From: Dirofilaria immitis
Lineage: Eukaryota > Nematoda > Chromadorea > Rhabditida > Onchocercidae
Length of the DNA stretch: 64,000 nt
Direction of reading: 5' to 3'
Assembly: GCA_024305405.1 (NCBI GenBank)
Contig: JAKNDB010000076.1
Location: forward strand, 1,505,535 to 1,569,534
The position numbers and the translations under genes are program-made. The stretch's first letter is position 1; each line of letters begins with the position of its first letter. The notes below the pieces were generated by a model. That model was not told the origin of the DNA. It was given only the letters and a program-made list of their open reading frames with translations, and did no database searches. Shown here piece by piece: positions 1-12,072 of the stretch.

Positions 1-1982
1 TTACCACTGTATCCACATTACTCATGTTTTCAAACGGGCACGATGTTAAATGTTGCCGTTAAAGTTCTTGATCAGCAGACAGAACCGCTGTTAAAAGATG
101 GCATAAGCTCAATGAATTATAGAGTGAGAACTATGTCTCATATATCGTTTCGTTGTAGCGCAATTGACCGATGGAGTAATCATCCAGCTGTTATTAATGT
201 GAGTTATCGATTCGTTTAAAAATTTTGGAACTCATATTTCCTTTTTTCGGCTAGCATTAATTTTCTTTACTTCTTCTGTGAGAAGTTTCAATTTGATGTC
301 TGTTATTTACTGTATCCTAGCATTCGTTTGGGGAGGAAAGAAAACGAAGCCTGGGATTTTAAGATATGCATTGTCTTGACAAAATTTCTATAAGAAAAAA
401 ATTGTTTATAGAATTATGTCCCAAAAAAAGTTGTCAGGAAATTCAGTTTATAGGATTTTAAAGAAGATATGAGATATACACGGCTGTGTTTTTTTTTAAA
501 TGGAAATGCAGTTATTTTACACATTCTTTGAAATTTATGGATTGATCTAAGGAAAACTTCCTGATTTTCTTTCACAGTTTAGTTTTGGTATGATTTAATA
601 TATGCCGAACTAAGAGATCACGACAGTTTACTTTTTGTCGCACCACAAATGGTTTGTCTTTTACAGCTTTCCTTTCTATAATAACTTTATAACTTTTTCC
701 TTTAATTTAATGCGGTGAATAAAAACTCTAAAAGAATGGAGAAACTTTTTTCGTCTAGCTTTATCAGTTACAAAGAAGACTAGACGATCAAAACGATTCA
801 TAACTATACTGAGTTTAGTAGGGAGTTGTAAATCTTTTTCAAATGAATAAATACCTCACCAGAGTTTCATTTGACATAAAAATGAGAATTATATGGCCAA
901 AATTTTTTTGGTTTTGCTGTAACCTATTCAGAAATTCAGGGCATGCGTTTCCATAATTGTTTGTTATTCTTTCTGCAGCTATTCTGAGGGCAACTGTAAA
1001 ACTTGAATAAGATTGTTGTCGAGATTATTTGTCATATTTTAGCGTGGTTACAATTCCTCTGGTTATATACGAGAAGTTTGGACAACTTGTCTTCGTTTGA
1101 TGGAACATCTGAATGAAGCTGTGCCCTGAAACTTGCATGGTTTAGTGGCTGGGATCAATGGCCGGCAACAACATTGGAAAGCATTAAATTACAGTTATAT
1201 TTCTTAAGAAGAGAGAAACGATATCGTACTTTAGTTGTGCCTATTGCATCACTCATGCCTTGTTTCGAAAGCGAAACTTTACTGCCAAATATTCTACAAA
1301 ATGAGGTAAGTCGATAGCGTTCTTGTCCTATCACTATTTCATAAATTACTGCACATTAACAAACTTTCTTATGTACTTATGTTAATATTGCGAAACACGA
1401 AATGAATTTATGGGCAGTAATTTCTCAACATGCGATGCATGTCTAAAAGCTTATGTCAGCTAGTATTAGATTGGATTTTCTTTCCGTTTTCTAATTTGTT
1501 ATCTCAGAGAATGAGTATTGGGAAAAACGTTTTTAATTTTAAATTAGCATTGTGATGTAATAGGTGAAATTCATATCTCTGTTTGTGTTTACATTTGATA
1601 TTGTTCTTCACAAACTTAAAACTCTCCTGAGGAACTTATTTGTCTTTCTCTCGCTTCCCCTCTTCCTCTCTTCATATCTTATTTCTTACATCCTGTCATT
1701 TTATAAATTTATTATTTGCAGGGTGTCAATTTACTTTCACCACCTGGATTCTCCCCGGTTTTGGCACATGGTTTTGCAGAATTAATCAAGAATCATTTGA
1801 TGGGTCGTAGAGCATCGTCACAATTGTCATGCCGCTGCAAATTTTGCTTCAGTTCACATTGCATACTTCGAGAAGCAATGCTGGCTCCAGAAGAAATCTC
1901 ATCCAATGAAGTATTTTTAGAAAACACCTTAAAGAATGAGAAGCTAACTCAGCAGCAAAAAAGACAGCAAATTTCAGTTTGA
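1..1982 (+). CDS. 3' exons of an unrecognised multi-exon gene (5' end outside the window)
   Basis: Three exons fit one open protein: 1-198 (open at the left edge, ends at a GTGAGT donor), 1043-1305 and 1722-1982 (stop TGA at 1980-1982). All junctions are phase 0. The middle exon is 263 nt instead of a multiple of three. Its first part reads GYIREVWTTCLRLMEHL and its second, in another frame, reads LAWFSGWDQWPATTLESI. The two join if one C is missing from the CCC run at 1124-1126. The last exon carries a cysteine cluster (CRCKFCFSSHC) and a charged, glutamine-rich tail. I do not recognise the family and assign no function. The exon structure is fairly safe because both sides of the break stay open up to good splice sites. 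Confidence 0.6.
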
Positions 1983-4900
1983 GGATATCAAAGTATGTAA
2001 GTGAAAATGATCTCTTAAAGTTCATTTTCACCTCAGTTTCCTGTTTTTAAAAGTATCAATTCACAGAACGCAAATAATAGTAGTGCTTCCATTGACATGG
2101 AAAATTAATTTCCGTGTAATGCCTGACAAGTGAGAAGTAGTACTTCACTTACGCTAAACTCCTTTAAGCATTTATATATTTCAATATAAGTCTTATTTGT
2201 ATATTGAATATTACTGGATTCCAATCCAGTGAATTTGATTAAGCATTGGCATTTTCGAAATACTATTTTCACCATCCTCCTTAGTATTTATTTGTAAATA
2301 GTTATTGTAAATTTGAATTCGATTCATTAAGCATTAATAGGAAGAGTTCATGGATATTTAACAAAATAAAATGCTACGGAATATGTTTATTCTATTGCGA
2401 TTATAATGTAGCTCTGTTTTGAGTTCTTGAAATGTAGCATCTATAGCATCTCTACGGGTATGTTGCGGAGTTGTCGATGTATGAAATTTGCTGAAGATAA
2501 TAGAAATATGGAAAAGCAAGCGGTGCCGTTTATCAAAACTTTTTGACTTCTACCACAACCTGATAGCCTTTTGTCCTTTACCAACTGCCATGATAGGTAC
2601 TAATTACGGATCCCATAGTGTAAATTTCAAGTAACATATTATACGATCAAGTTTAATTCATATATGCATATTTTTGCGAAATCTTCTTGAATTTGCTATC
2701 GTCGGTTGCTAAACCTGGCTACATAAGCAGTTTTGCTTATTAGTTGAATGTTCATCAGTTGTTGAATTATTATGTCTAATCTTCTTCGGTCCTTACCCGG
2801 ACATCGCGAGCTCGGCATATGAAATTGACATGTGACGTAAAGCTTTTCGAAGTCTTGATGGGAACTTGAGGTTTCAGATATCTAAAGAAGAGATTATGAA
2901 GTACTTCGCATACTGTTGTTATCATTTGAATTTTAACGGTCAAGAATCTCTTTATGTATGTTTGAAGATCAGAATTGCATTTGTTGCCGTTTATTTTTTT
3001 TTTTGCTATAAAAGAATTTCCAAGCTGTCAAGTTTAATGAATTAATTACTTATTTCGAATTGCTTCAGTTTCACTAAAGATGAAAAGACAGGATAACACG
3101 GTATGCGTTACGATCTTTTGTGAATAAGATATGCAAGCAATATGGCATGGTAAAATGTAACAGAAAAAGAATGCCTTAGTTGAATAGTAGTTTAAATATT
3201 TCTATCCGGCAACTAAATTTGCGAGCAATATAAGATGTTCTGTATAAGATTATTTCCAACGGTGAAAAGTTGGGTAATTAAATCGCAGATTTAAAAGCAA
3301 GTAAATGAAATAAACGCTAGAAACTCGAGAAGTAAACGAGTAGATCGATGAGAACTTGGAGCATTGAATGATCATTAAAGGATTCTTCAGGTAAGAAGAA
3401 AAATCTAGCAGAAAATTAATTATATTACTATCAGTAAGTGTTGAAAGAATAGTTGCGAAATAACAATCCACTCAAGTAAAGTTTTTATAGCAAAATTTCA
3501 ACCCGTTTATGTGCCTAACCATCATATTACACTGCAATATTCTAACTTCTCAGTCTTCCACACGCCCAACAGACGGTCCCTTTTACGTGCAAGCTGCTAT
3601 ATTATGAATTGTGAGACCCGAGGCAACGAGTTGGCTCGATGCCAATAATCTTCACACTGCAAATTAGAGAGAACGTCTAGACGGCGGACGCCTGGTTGTG
3701 GCGTCTCTGCATGCGTGTGCATGTCCTGTGGCTGCGAAGAGACGTATATTGATCGGCGTGGGTGGGAGTGTCGTGCGGTAGCATAGTCCGTCTATCTGTC
3801 TATTTGTAGGGGTATGTCAAAGTGATAGGAAGGAGTCCTTTCTCGATTTGTGGGTAGTAAGTTAAGTGGATGTACTTGAACGGGTCACTTCATAGGTCAG
3901 TACCCTATTCGATATTACAGATGTCTTTATTTGGTTCGCTTCACCTTTTTTCTTTTCTGCCTTTACTCTCATTATCAAATCATCGATCCAACCGGCCATT
4001 TCTGTATTGTCCGTTTAGATTGACACCTGCAAGAGACATTCGTCACATTATTACTTCATGGTCATTTTATTTTCAGTTACCTGTTATATTTTTGCATATT
4101 TTATAAAACTGAAAATAATCGTATTGATTATTTTATTGATTAGTTGAATGAAGAGTAGGTTAGTACCATTGTCATGTGTTCCCTTTGCAAACCATTGTTT
4201 TTATGCCAATGTTAACGAAGAATCATTTTTTAGATAATATGTAATTTTGCTGCAGCAATAGCGTCCCTTTCAGAATTGCATCATCATTTAGCAACAAACC
4301 CTTTTTAGCACCTTCGACCTTTGATGTATCGTTGAAAGATTTCGAGCAGTATTTATAATGTTGTATTTTGCATGGCTCATTTCCTTTACCATTTCGGCCG
4401 CTTTACTACTGCCACTTCACTCTACTCGCCTCTTGTAGAGAGAGACGGAAAAAATTTCTTCTCTTTCAGCTGATCCATTCCCTTCTCTTTAAATTGCTGT
4501 CGGAAGAAATCGAGATTCCGGAATGTTCGCATGTATGTCCTGAGCATATCGTTGTAATATTCCATAACTTAAAATTTTTAGCTTTCATTTATTTTCATAA
4601 GGATAAAATTAAAGACTGTGAGATGACGCTAAAGATATCGAATAGGATTATCGTTTTCTACTTGCCAGTAGGCAATGAAAGTGTGTGTATATCTTAGAGT
4701 TTGATCAACCCAGATGAACGAAATTACTCAAGTTTTTTGAAAAGCTTTAATTCATCACTGATCATATTCTGGATGGGACTATATATTTCTACATTATGCC
4801 GGTTTTTCTTATCACTCAAATCATGTTATATGAACATTCATAGAAAGTAGAATTGAATAGTTTCAATAATAAAAGAGTGTGAAGAGATGCATAGAAGTTT

Positions 4901-7245
4901 TTGGGAAAACTTGAATGATGAATTAATTTTCCATTGCGAATATTCCAACTAGAAATGTATATAAAAGATAAGACATGAAGGTTTCCTGTTTGAAGTTATC
5001 AATGTTGAACAGTCACGAAATGATGGTGTTACTACATATGTGAATAAAAGAAAAAAAAAAGGAAGGTTTCCGGAAATGGCCATTTCTCCGAATCTTTTCA
5101 GTGTGGTAGGCCTCCGTCTAATAGTTTCAGCTTTCTCTGTGGTTAGTGAGCTGTAAAAGACCATATATTTCTTTATGATTTCTTCATACCATGCATTAGA
5201 TATGATATTCATATCGATTCTTTCTTACTAGTCCATTCCACAACAATATTGCGCTGCCCACATCAAAATATACCGAGTTATTCGCTTGCATTAGTATTAT
5301 TAAATTAATGTATGAGGGTAGTAATGAGTGGTGTTAGTGTTGAATGATGGAAGCATCACATAGTTATTGACGCAGATATTTATCACGTTTACTGTTTTGT
5401 TATTTATCATTATGTATATACGAGAAATCGATAAGAGATCCCACTGATTACCAACAAAAGGAAATATCCTGCATATCCGTAGGAAAGGGAGGAATGGCAG
5501 TTGTGAAGTGTAGTCAGTTTTCAAGGTTTTACAAATGCATTTGCTTTGCAATATGTATTTTTTTAATTTTCTGCGTTCCAGTTTTTCTGTAAAGAGCCTG
5601 TAATAACTGTATTCTTCAGAATTTCACGTTTTCGCTCAAACATTCCCTATATAAAATGTTCTTATTTGTGCAGATTTTATCATAAATGCAACAAAAACTT
5701 TGTTAATTTATTGCTGATTGCAATTTCTTTTCATCTCATCTATAGCTTTCAGTTCACGGACTAATAAATTATACGATTTGAGAAAAATTGTTTGTGTAAA
5801 TGCAGTTCATTTTACTTGTCTTAGAGTGATATGATCATTCCGAAGACATTTCTTGGATTTTAAGAGATTTCTCTTTCTCCGTCGTTCCTTTGAGATTTTT
5901 CAAAACTAATATGACAGTCTCGAGTCAGTCTAATATGATTACTTGCCATTTAGAGTTAGTTTTATTCATGTCGGTAGGTACTTCCCAGCAAACAATTACT
6001 GTTTAAGGCTGTCAGGTATCCTGCAATTAGTATTGTTGGAACCCTACATTTTCATATAGCAACATTTAGATTATATCGATAGAATAGAACGAATGAACAT
6101 ATCAAGCAATTAGCGTATTTAAAATAATTGTGGAGTAGTGCGAATTCATTTACTAAGTAATGAGCGAATCATAATTAGATGGATCAATGAATAGATTGAT
6201 CTGATCGCATTTGTTCACCATTGCTTATTCGTTGCCTTTATTCGTTGTAAGCGGTTCATTTATGTTGTTTTATGTAGTACTTCTCGTAGTTTTTTTAATT
6301 TGTGATGTCAGGGCTTAAGTTGAATTAGATAAGATTTTCATAATAGACAGATTTAGACTTGTTTCATATTTAATTGATAAAGATGAGTAATTTAATTGAA
6401 AAGACATAAGATTTTTGATTTGTGTGGAGCACAATTACATCTTCGTCTGTTGCGATTTTTATCCATATTACTAGAAAATTAATGATGACATTTCCTCCCG
6501 TATTTTCTATTTCAAAGGACATCAGAAGATGTCGAACAAATTATGTTATTATTTACAGCACTCTCCTTGAAATTATAAAAACTTTTTGCATGTTTTGCTG
6601 TTTTGAATGGCACTATTTAATCATTAACACCATACTGTTTGTTTAGCTATCATTGCCTTCTAGAAATGATGATTAATGGGTCAAGTTTTACACAAAGTAT
6701 TTCGTTTTTTTACCTCTCGCTAGACAATAATGTTACCATCTACAGAATTCATAAAATTATTTTTTCAGGACGATTCATTTGTAAAATTGTCTGGAAAGTG
6801 AACTCTTGGTGAGAAGTTAACATATTTGGATGCATTTTTAATCTATCTGTGAGCAGTTAACGTAGGCTGTTTGTGACAGAAAGAAAAACAGTATAAGAGC
6901 TTGAGTCGTTGTAGGTTTCATATCAAATTTCGGACTTGGTTTTGTCTTCGCGTGGAGCACTTGTGCTCAGCATTTCAACCGACAAAATCGTGCCATTGAG
7001 GAAACTTCTAAATCATTGAAGCAGTCAAGTTGAATCGTCCTTACACATTGCTAGAGCCGTATGATCGGCACAGTCTTGAAAGCTGCTCAGCAGTTTCTTG
7101 TACTGGAAGCTGCATAGCAGCATTAGCATCAACAGCGCTTTATTGTGGTGCTACAACCATACGTTCCCGAAAAGAAACAAAGAGTGAAATAGAAACCCTG
7201 AGCATTTGCAACTGCGACAGTTGTTTAGCGACGACTATCGTTAGC
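1983..7245. other. Intergenic spacer, with a GC-richer patch at about 3540-3860
   Basis: No convincing exon was found on either strand. Open frames here are short and low-complexity, without conserved motifs. A less AT-rich patch around 3540-3860 stands out from its surroundings and contains inverted 7-bp arms (CGTCTCT at 3702-3708, AGAGACG at 3738-3744). It could be a promoter or 5' UTR region for the downstream NRBP gene, but that is a guess from position and composition. The frame of NRBP exon 1 stays open upstream to about 7013 without an ATG, so a non-coding 5' exon may also lie here. Confidence 0.4.
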
Positions 7246-10200
7246 ATGAATTCGGCGACTTCAACGAATGTCGGTCCCACTGTTACTTCACATACAACTG
7301 ACACGACAGTCAAACTCTGTCATGACACAAAAGGCGGAAATAATAGCAAGGATAGTGATTCCGAAGGTGAAGGAGCTGAAGAGGTTTGTTTTAAAAAAAC
7401 TTTTTATAGTTGCGAATTGGTGACATAATTTTTGTGGGATTTGTTGGTGTTGGTAAATTCCTGCCCATTTGCTTTTTGGTAACGCTTCAACATTGTTGCT
7501 TGCTGTTACTTTCGCGAAAATAATGAGCAAACGTTTGTTCGAAGTTGTCTTCTGATATCGTTCACTCTTCTTCCACTGAAAATTCTTGAATACAGATAAG
7601 CTTTGATATTTACAAATAGTGAATTTAATGAATGAAATAGTGCCGATATATAATCATAAAACCATACGGGAAATCCCAAAATTAAAATTTGTATGGAGAA
7701 TGAAGTATTTGGATTGATGGCTTATATAAATACTTTGTATTCTTCACTATTATCGGCTCTTGATCAGCCATTGTTAGATTTATTTCGATAGACATGGGTC
7801 AGTTGCTGTTGAATAGTATATCCATGATATTAAGCATGTCTTTGGATACTTCTCATTTGCATTCAATAATGGTGAGGTAAGTTTTCTTTAGAATGAAGAA
7901 TTTAATGCTTTTGCAATTAAATTGTTCACTGATTTAGAAATTTGTATAAAAATTTAATTCATATGAAGTTAATAGTTTTACTGTGTAGGCATGCCTTTCC
8001 CTTTCTTTGTTCTTTCATTTTAAACTTCATCGTATAATCGCGTTACGTTAAATTGTTCGTTAAAAATGAAAGGTCAAGACATCCGAAATATGATCTCGGA
8101 AGACACTTTTGTTAGTCATTTCTAAAAGCTGATTTTCTTATGCACTTCTTCACTTTGTTTTCTAAAAAAAATAAAATAATAAGTTTTAACTTGACAATTC
8201 CATTTTGATTTTTTAGATCTTAGAAGAAAGTCCATGCAAAAGGTGGAGTAAGCGGCGCGAGCAAGCAAAACAACGTAATGTCCCTGGAATCGATTATGCT
8301 TACTTAGCAATGGACAATGAAACCGGTAACGAAGTAGTGTGGAATGAAGTGTTGTTCTCAGAACGCAAAAATTTTCGATCACAAGAAGAGCACATAAATT
8401 CAGTTTTCGACAAGTTAACTCATCTTGTGCACACGAATCTCGTTAAATTTCATAAGTATTGGACAGATTCGAAGTCTGACAAGCCAAGGGTTTGTTTAGA
8501 TGCAAATTTTTGATGCATCATGAAAATATGAAAATTCTCAGTTTGGTTGAGTTGGAGATTTGAATTTGAGATATACAATCATTTGTTGTATCCTTTTTTA
8601 TCCTTTTGCTCTGAGAAGTATATTTGAGAAAGAATAAAGGAATGCTTAAGTATTTTGAGTACTGCTGATGTAAATTCATAAATCTGTTTTTGGGGACTTT
8701 ATGGATCAATAGTCTAAGACATTTACAGATTAATAGATTACTCGTAATCGCTATGGAGAGTTAATAGAAGCGGGTAAGTGTATTCCTATCCTTTTCTCAT
8801 TCATATTGTTTTTTTACTAGCAGTGTGCTGATTGCTAATGATAGCACTATTTTAGGTTAGAATATTGCTGAATCATTTTTTATAATCACATCCAAGTTCG
8901 ATTGGTTTTTAAGTTCATAAGTTAGATCATCAAAGTTATGAAATTCGATAAATTTCCTTCATATTATTCCAGATAATATTCATAACGGAGTATATGTCAT
9001 CTGGTTCATTGGCAAGATTCCTGCAGCGTACTCGCAAATCTGGAGCTGTTTTAAATTTGAAGGTTGATTCGCTTAATGTCATGCTGTCATGCTCTTTGAT
9101 CAGAATCTGCATATTTAAGGATTACTCTTTTCTTACAGCTTTGCTATTTTTTTTTTTGAATATTTCAGTATGTCCCATATTCATTTTTAGGCCTGGAAGA
9201 AATGGACTACACAAATTCTTTCTGCTTTGAATTATTTGCATTCATGTAATCCCCCAGTCGTTCACGCAAATCTTACCTGCAACACGATGTTCATTCAGCA
9301 TAATGGTTTGATCAAGATCGGTTGCGGTAAGATATTAATTTACTTCAATATTTGTCCCAGTTTTCTGCCTGTCTTTGAACAAGAATGAACTGAATAGGTT
9401 AATATGGGGTTGAATTGTTTATCCGTTCAATGAATGAATGTTTTATGTAAATGGGATCCGATACGATGAAATTCTAGTAATTCATAAAAGATGCTATCTT
9501 AAAATATGGATGGAACACATATACCTGCAACTTATTCTAGTGGCTCCAACTGCAATTCAACATCATGTGAAAACGTTCCAAGAGAATATCAGGAATATGC
9601 ATTACATTGCGCCTGAATATGAACGTAAGGAGATTGTACTGTTAGGGAAATTGTAATCAAGATTGCAATTTTCGTTATGGTCTTATGAAAAATTTTGGGA
9701 TTTCTTTTTCTTAATTCTTTCTCTTTGGGGTCTCTGGAATAAATTTTTGTTTTTTTCAGGATACCATTTCCTCTACCAAAAGCGTCGTTTGCAGTTTTGA
9801 TTACTCCTAATTTTTTTCTTTTTTGATTTTTAATAGTTTGATTCCAGATTGTAATGCTGTAGCTCCGCCAGCTGACATCTATTCCTTTGGAATATGTGCG
9901 CTAGAGGCAAGTTTAATCTCGAATATGAGCTTACGTATTGGACAGTGTAAGTTCTGACCACAAAAGACTTGAACCGGGCGCTGAGTTATTGGTCTTGGTT
10001 CAAGATTTTGTGTTCTTGCAGTAAGTTCTGAGTCTTCTTTGAATTTCATTGATTTCAGATGGCTTTACCAATGGGTTTATGTGGTTCTTCAAATGGTACT
10101 GAAACAAGTGTCGTTTCACAGGAGATGGTTAGGAGAGGGTTAGAATCATTGGAAGATCCAATGCAAAAAGTAAAAGACTTAAATTACTTCTTTAAATTCT

Positions 10201-12072
10201 TTGAGTTTTAAATGTTTCTTTAACCACACTGGTTTACACACGTTAGCATCAGGAATTGTACTTCATCCTTATAATACTTGCTGCTACATTTATTGTAGAA
10301 AAACATTCCTGTTTAATTTTTCTGTTCATTGTCCTTGAGTAAATTATTTTTCAGGATTTCATTGAGAGCTGTTTGAACCAAGACCCATCTAAAAGGCCTA
10401 CTGCTCGCGATTTACTATTCCATACTATTCTGCTTGAGGTAGTCATTGCAATTGCTTCTTTCTGTGCTTTCTTTTTCAGTGATTTAATAGAAGTAATAAC
10501 ATTAAGCATGAGATATGCTTCTTGTGATAGTCGCTGGATCAATATTCTGATGAGTGTAGGACGATGAAACATTAGTTTCGATCGAAACAGTTAAGAGGGA
10601 TTACAGAAAAAAATTTCTAAATCACATGATATTGATATTTGACTTAGGTACATTCTTTAAAATTATTGGCTGCTCACTCTATTGTCTCATCGAAATTGAA
10701 TGATAGTTTAAACGAAGATGATCTGCATGTAGACGATCCCAATCGCATTGCAGCAACATCGGGATTTCGGGAAATGGCTTATAATCAAGTTCCGTCTTTT
10801 CAGGTATTTCTTCTTAATAGAATATCTAATATACTTTCTATTGTATTGGGAAGATTCTGTTGATTGTAATGGTGATGATGATTATGTAGTTTGAACTTTT
10901 ATGAATGAAGTGATTTTACGACAGTACCATCAGTTGTTTTCGAAAACCAAATGTAGGATTATGTTTTTATTCATATAATTTTATGCCTGTAACAAACGAC
11001 TGATTTCAGATAGATCTGGAAAAATTTTTAGAGGATGTTAGTAATGGAATATATCCACTTATAGCATTCACCTCTCTTACTCATCATCAAAGAATGACTG
11101 TCTCGACTTCTTCATCCGCTGTAATTGGCGAGCAACAATGTGGTGATTGATATTTTTCTCAACATATGATACTTTGCTTCATTAATTAAGCCTTAGGTTA
11201 TTAATTTTAAGTTCATCTAACTAAAAGTTTGTTTGTAAAATTTTCTAGAAGATCGCGGATCAGATGGTGACAAGCCGGAGCCGACACCCTCTCCTCCAGC
11301 GGATTCACCGCTGGAATACAAAGAAGGCAGGTCAATTATCAAATGCACAGTCACACTTAACGGTAACTGCAAATTTATAACAAAAAATTATTGAGTGATT
11401 AGTGATCTGAATTTATTTCCATTGCCGTCGTATGATTTGAATTCAAATATCACCGTCATAATTTTAATTCATATATCGCAGCAATTGATAAATCTAGTTT
11501 CTTAGTGTTATGTATTTCCATTGCTGTCTTGTATTTTATTACATAATAAAATTGAAAACACTTTGCAGGGTCACTAATAACATTAATTGTTCAATTAGAT
11601 GATATGATGAATCGGCAATTGACGGCCAAAATAACTGATAGTGATACCCCAAGTATATTAGCGGCCGAATTAGTGCAACATGGTTTGATAGCTGAGGCAT
11701 GTTATATAAATGTTTTCTCTTTTTCTTATTGAAAACGACTTGACCTGTGATAGTTTTTTTGTTATTGCCAACATTTAATCTTTATGCTTTGCGTTTATTT
11801 AGTCTTATTTTTATAGCTTAAATTATTTTCAAATTTCGTTTATTTATTCCATTATTTGAACTTTTTTACTAGTTCATGATTTGTCATTTTCCTACAGACT
11901 CTCGAATCTGAAAAAATGAAATTTGTCGCTTTTTTAAAAATTTTCGAAAATTTTACAGAGCGATGAGGCGAAAGTGGAAGAAGCATTCATGAAAGCTCTT
12001 TCAAATGAGATAACTGATAGTATTTTAACGGATGAAAAAATAGTTCAAGAAACATCTACATCGACACAATGA
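7246..12072 (+). CDS. NRBP: Nuclear receptor-binding protein (NRBP) pseudokinase, complete, 13 exons
   Basis: Exons: 7246-7383, 8217-8489, 8973-9062, 9191-9326, 9541-9624, 9848-9906, 10059-10169, 10355-10438, 10648-10803, 11010-11142, 11249-11362, 11569-11696, 11959-12072. Phases close perfectly and give about 539 residues, close to the vertebrate proteins. Conserved family stretches include LEESPCKRW, NVPGIDYAYLAMD, FITEYMSSGSL, NHMHYIAPEY-like NMHYIAPEY and FLEDVSNGIYPL. The fold is kinase-like but catalytic motifs are lost: VVHANLTCNT replaces HRDLKxxN and the DFG position reads IGCVAP, as expected for this adaptor family, which acts in trafficking and ubiquitin-linked complexes. The start is the ATG at 7246, which gives an acidic serine-rich N-terminus of family length; the frame is open further upstream but has no ATG. 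Introns 6 and 12 use GC donors (GAG|GCAAGT and GAG|GCATGT). Confidence 0.95.

Noticed and set aside
7030..7245. Upstream extension of NRBP exon 1 from a TTG codon
   Set aside because: No in-frame ATG; the ATG at 7246 gives an N-terminus of normal family length.
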